64,000 nt of DNA from assembly GCF_011601275.1 (NCBI RefSeq), contig NZ_JAAOLY010000004.1, positions 62,001 to 126,000 of the forward strand. Reading direction: 5' to 3'. The position numbers and the translations under genes were made by a program. A model generated the notes under the pieces. The model was not told the DNA's origin. It did not search any database and saw only the letters and a program-made list of their open reading frames with translations. The stretch's first letter is position 1; each line of letters starts with the position of its first letter. This document shows positions 63,226 to 64,000 of the stretch, in pieces. Source of the stretch: Janthinobacterium lividum (GTDB lineage: Bacteria > Pseudomonadota > Gammaproteobacteria > Burkholderiales > Burkholderiaceae_D).

Positions 63226-63684
63226 ATGATAAATTTTGATGAGCTGTTGAAGAGTAGTTTATCGGTAGTTAATGAGGGTTATCAAACAGCCTTTGATGAT
63301 TTGGTTGATATTGTTGATCGGTTGAATAAGTCTATTAAATCAAATGCAGGGGATAACTTTGCTCTTGAATGGCAATGTATTAAGGATGAAGTTAAAGGAT
63401 CTTTATTTAGAATTTATTTTGATACTGATGAAAATAATCCTAAGGCCGAAGCGATCACTATCTCGAGTATTTTCATTCCTTCCCTCGGCTATCCGGTGAC
63501 GTACGGGGCATATTCTTTTAAGGCTAGGGTTTTCAGCGAAGGTGGTAAGTGTTCTAGTAAAGAGGAACTGGAAGAGTATTTTTCAGGTTTTTTGGCGTCT
63601 CCAGAATCACCTCTAATTCAAGCGATTGGTTTTGCAATGCGGAAAGCTGGTGACGACATTGAGGATGGCGTAGTGCCATTTTAA
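63226..63684 (+). CDS. Unknown partner protein of the EEP nuclease
   Basis: The 152-residue acidic product starts MINFDELLKSSLSVVNEGYQ. A helical N-terminal third is followed by a beta-rich part (GSLFRIYFDTDENNPKAEAI, PVTYGAYSFKARVFSEGGKC) and a C-terminal helical region. TGAGGA lies 6 bases before the ATG, only 9 bases after the nuclease stop, so both are translated from one mRNA. It shares the low GC content of the nuclease gene. I recognise no family. It could be an immunity, sensor or specificity subunit. Confidence 0.8.
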   Translation: MINFDELLKSSLSVVNEGYQTAFDDLVDIVDRLNKSIKSNAGDNFALEWQCIKDEVKGSLFRIYFDTDENNPKAEAITISSIFIPSLGYPVTYGAYSFKARVFSEGGKCSSKEELEEYFSGFLASPESPLIQAIGFAMRKAGDDIEDGVVPF

Positions 63685-63751
63685 TGTTGCGGAAAAGTAT
63701 TGAAAATATGAGGTTTGCCAGATTTTAGTGATGTAATGTGTAACTTACACG

Positions 63752-63827
63752 TACCGCCTTACAGAGGAGGTAGAGCATATGTCTCATAATCCTTTGGTGC
63801 GCGGTTCGACTCCGCGGGGGCTTACCA
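63752..63827 (+). pseudogene. Degenerate tRNA-like sequence (CAU anticodon register)
   Basis: The T-arm CGCGGTTCGACTCCGCG is perfect, and a discriminator A plus CCA follow a 7-base acceptor strand. GGTAGAGCA sits in the D-arm position and CTCATAA in the anticodon-loop position, all in correct tRNA spacing. But the 5' acceptor strand, D-stem and anticodon stem do not pair properly (about 4 of 7 and 2 of 5 pairs). It reads as a decayed or highly divergent tRNA, or an att-site remnant. The 5' end is estimated. Confidence 0.55.
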
Positions 63828-63836
63828 ATAAGGTCA

Positions 63837-63867
63837 AGGGCTTAGATGAAAATCTAAGTCCTTTTTT
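63837..63867 (+). terminator. Intrinsic terminator after the tRNA-like sequence
   Basis: AGGGCTTAGAT and ATCTAAGTCCT pair (one G-U) around GAAA and run into six T. It closes the cargo region. Confidence 0.9.
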
Positions 63868-64000
63868 CTTGCTTTCTCGTGTAGGCACTGTATAAGTTTT
63901 TCTTTCTCACCTTCCAAGGCAAAGTGAGAATTTGTGATATTTGCGAGCAAGTTGCTATCGTAACTTGTGTGGAAGGGTTCGGCCGCTTGCAAACATTGCA
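63868..64000. other. Right edge of window, nothing recognised
   Basis: The last 133 bases contain a TCTCAC/GTGAGA dyad near 63905-63930 but no gene, repeat or att copy that I can identify. Confidence 0.4.

Larger units (their letters stand above)
55036..63867. mobile_element. Candidate integrated satellite-like element at tRNA-Ser (right limit uncertain)
   Basis: Directly after tRNA-Ser lie a tyrosine recombinase, a DUF4224-type protein, short overlapping genes, an HUH replication protein, an Ogr-like activator, ribbon-helix-helix-like proteins and a divergent XRE repressor, followed by AT-rich cargo. This is the control and replication set of a temperate phage or satellite. No structural, packaging or lysis gene is seen. 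The left limit is taken at the tRNA 3' end. The right limit is set at the terminator after a tRNA-like sequence and is a guess; no copy of the tRNA-Ser 3' end was found before the window edge. Confidence 0.7.

Noticed and set aside
63828-64000. Second copy of the tRNA-Ser 3' end as attR
   Set aside because: I looked for the T-arm and acceptor sequence of tRNA-Ser here and did not find it; attR may lie beyond the window.

Overview
The window is high-GC bacterial chromosome from a betaproteobacterium of the Burkholderiales. The tol-pal, riboflavin and type IV pilus gene families, the dense GGDEF/EAL signalling genes and a XenA-type flavoenzyme best fit Oxalobacteraceae, probably Janthinobacterium or a close relative. 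The genus is inferred from family resemblance, not from a search. Nearly all of the first 55 kb is tightly packed housekeeping and signalling DNA. The last 9 kb (about 55.0 to 63.9 kb) looks different and reads as an integrated mobile element.

Layout of the first half: a cystine/dicarboxylate symporter cut by the left edge; small unknown genes, YigZ and an AraC regulator (1.2-3.8 kb); a tRNA-Lys pair with its own terminator; a MarR regulator and DHA2 efflux pump under a clear palindromic operator; XenA-type Old Yellow Enzyme divergent from a small ArsR regulator; a lipoprotein and a membrane acyltransferase; and a second tRNA-Lys pair with a perfect consensus promoter. Then comes the complete tol-pal operon ybgC-tolQ-tolR-tolA-tolB-pal-cpoB (minus strand), followed by glyA behind a ZTP riboswitch, nrdR, and a minor-pilin operon pilV-pilW-pilX-pilY1-pilE-like-fimT. 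Riboflavin genes are split into ribD-ribE and ribB-ribH-nusB, separated by a Gln/Ala-rich unknown protein and OsmC.

Layout of the second half: a lytic transglycosylase, ubiD, the 4.5S SRP RNA, dnaX-ybaB-recR, a class III CoA-transferase and a phytase-like lipoprotein. These are followed by a two-gene phosphorelay (hybrid kinase plus REC-GGDEF-EAL regulator), cstA with its small partner gene, a Cache-domain kinase with a LuxR-type regulator, and an HDOD protein next to a PAS-GGDEF-EAL protein. A tRNA-Ser(UGA) gene with a good promoter and terminator closes the core region.

Directly beyond tRNA-Ser lies a compact element. On the minus strand it has a tyrosine recombinase, a DUF4224-type small protein, several short overlapping genes, an HUH rolling-circle replication endonuclease (H-x-H plus Y-x3-Y), an Ogr/Delta-like zinc-finger activator and ribbon-helix-helix-like proteins. 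A divergent XRE repressor sits opposite. The early promoter of the minus-strand operon (TTGACA, 17 bp, TATAGT) contains a perfect 7-bp inverted repeat in its spacer, a textbook site for that repressor. No capsid, tail or terminase gene is visible, so this looks like a phage satellite or small integrative replicon. Past the repressor lies AT-rich cargo: a complete endonuclease/exonuclease/phosphatase-family protein, an unrecognised partner gene, and a decayed tRNA-like sequence with a strong terminator. This cargo is the best candidate for an undescribed system, possibly a defence module.
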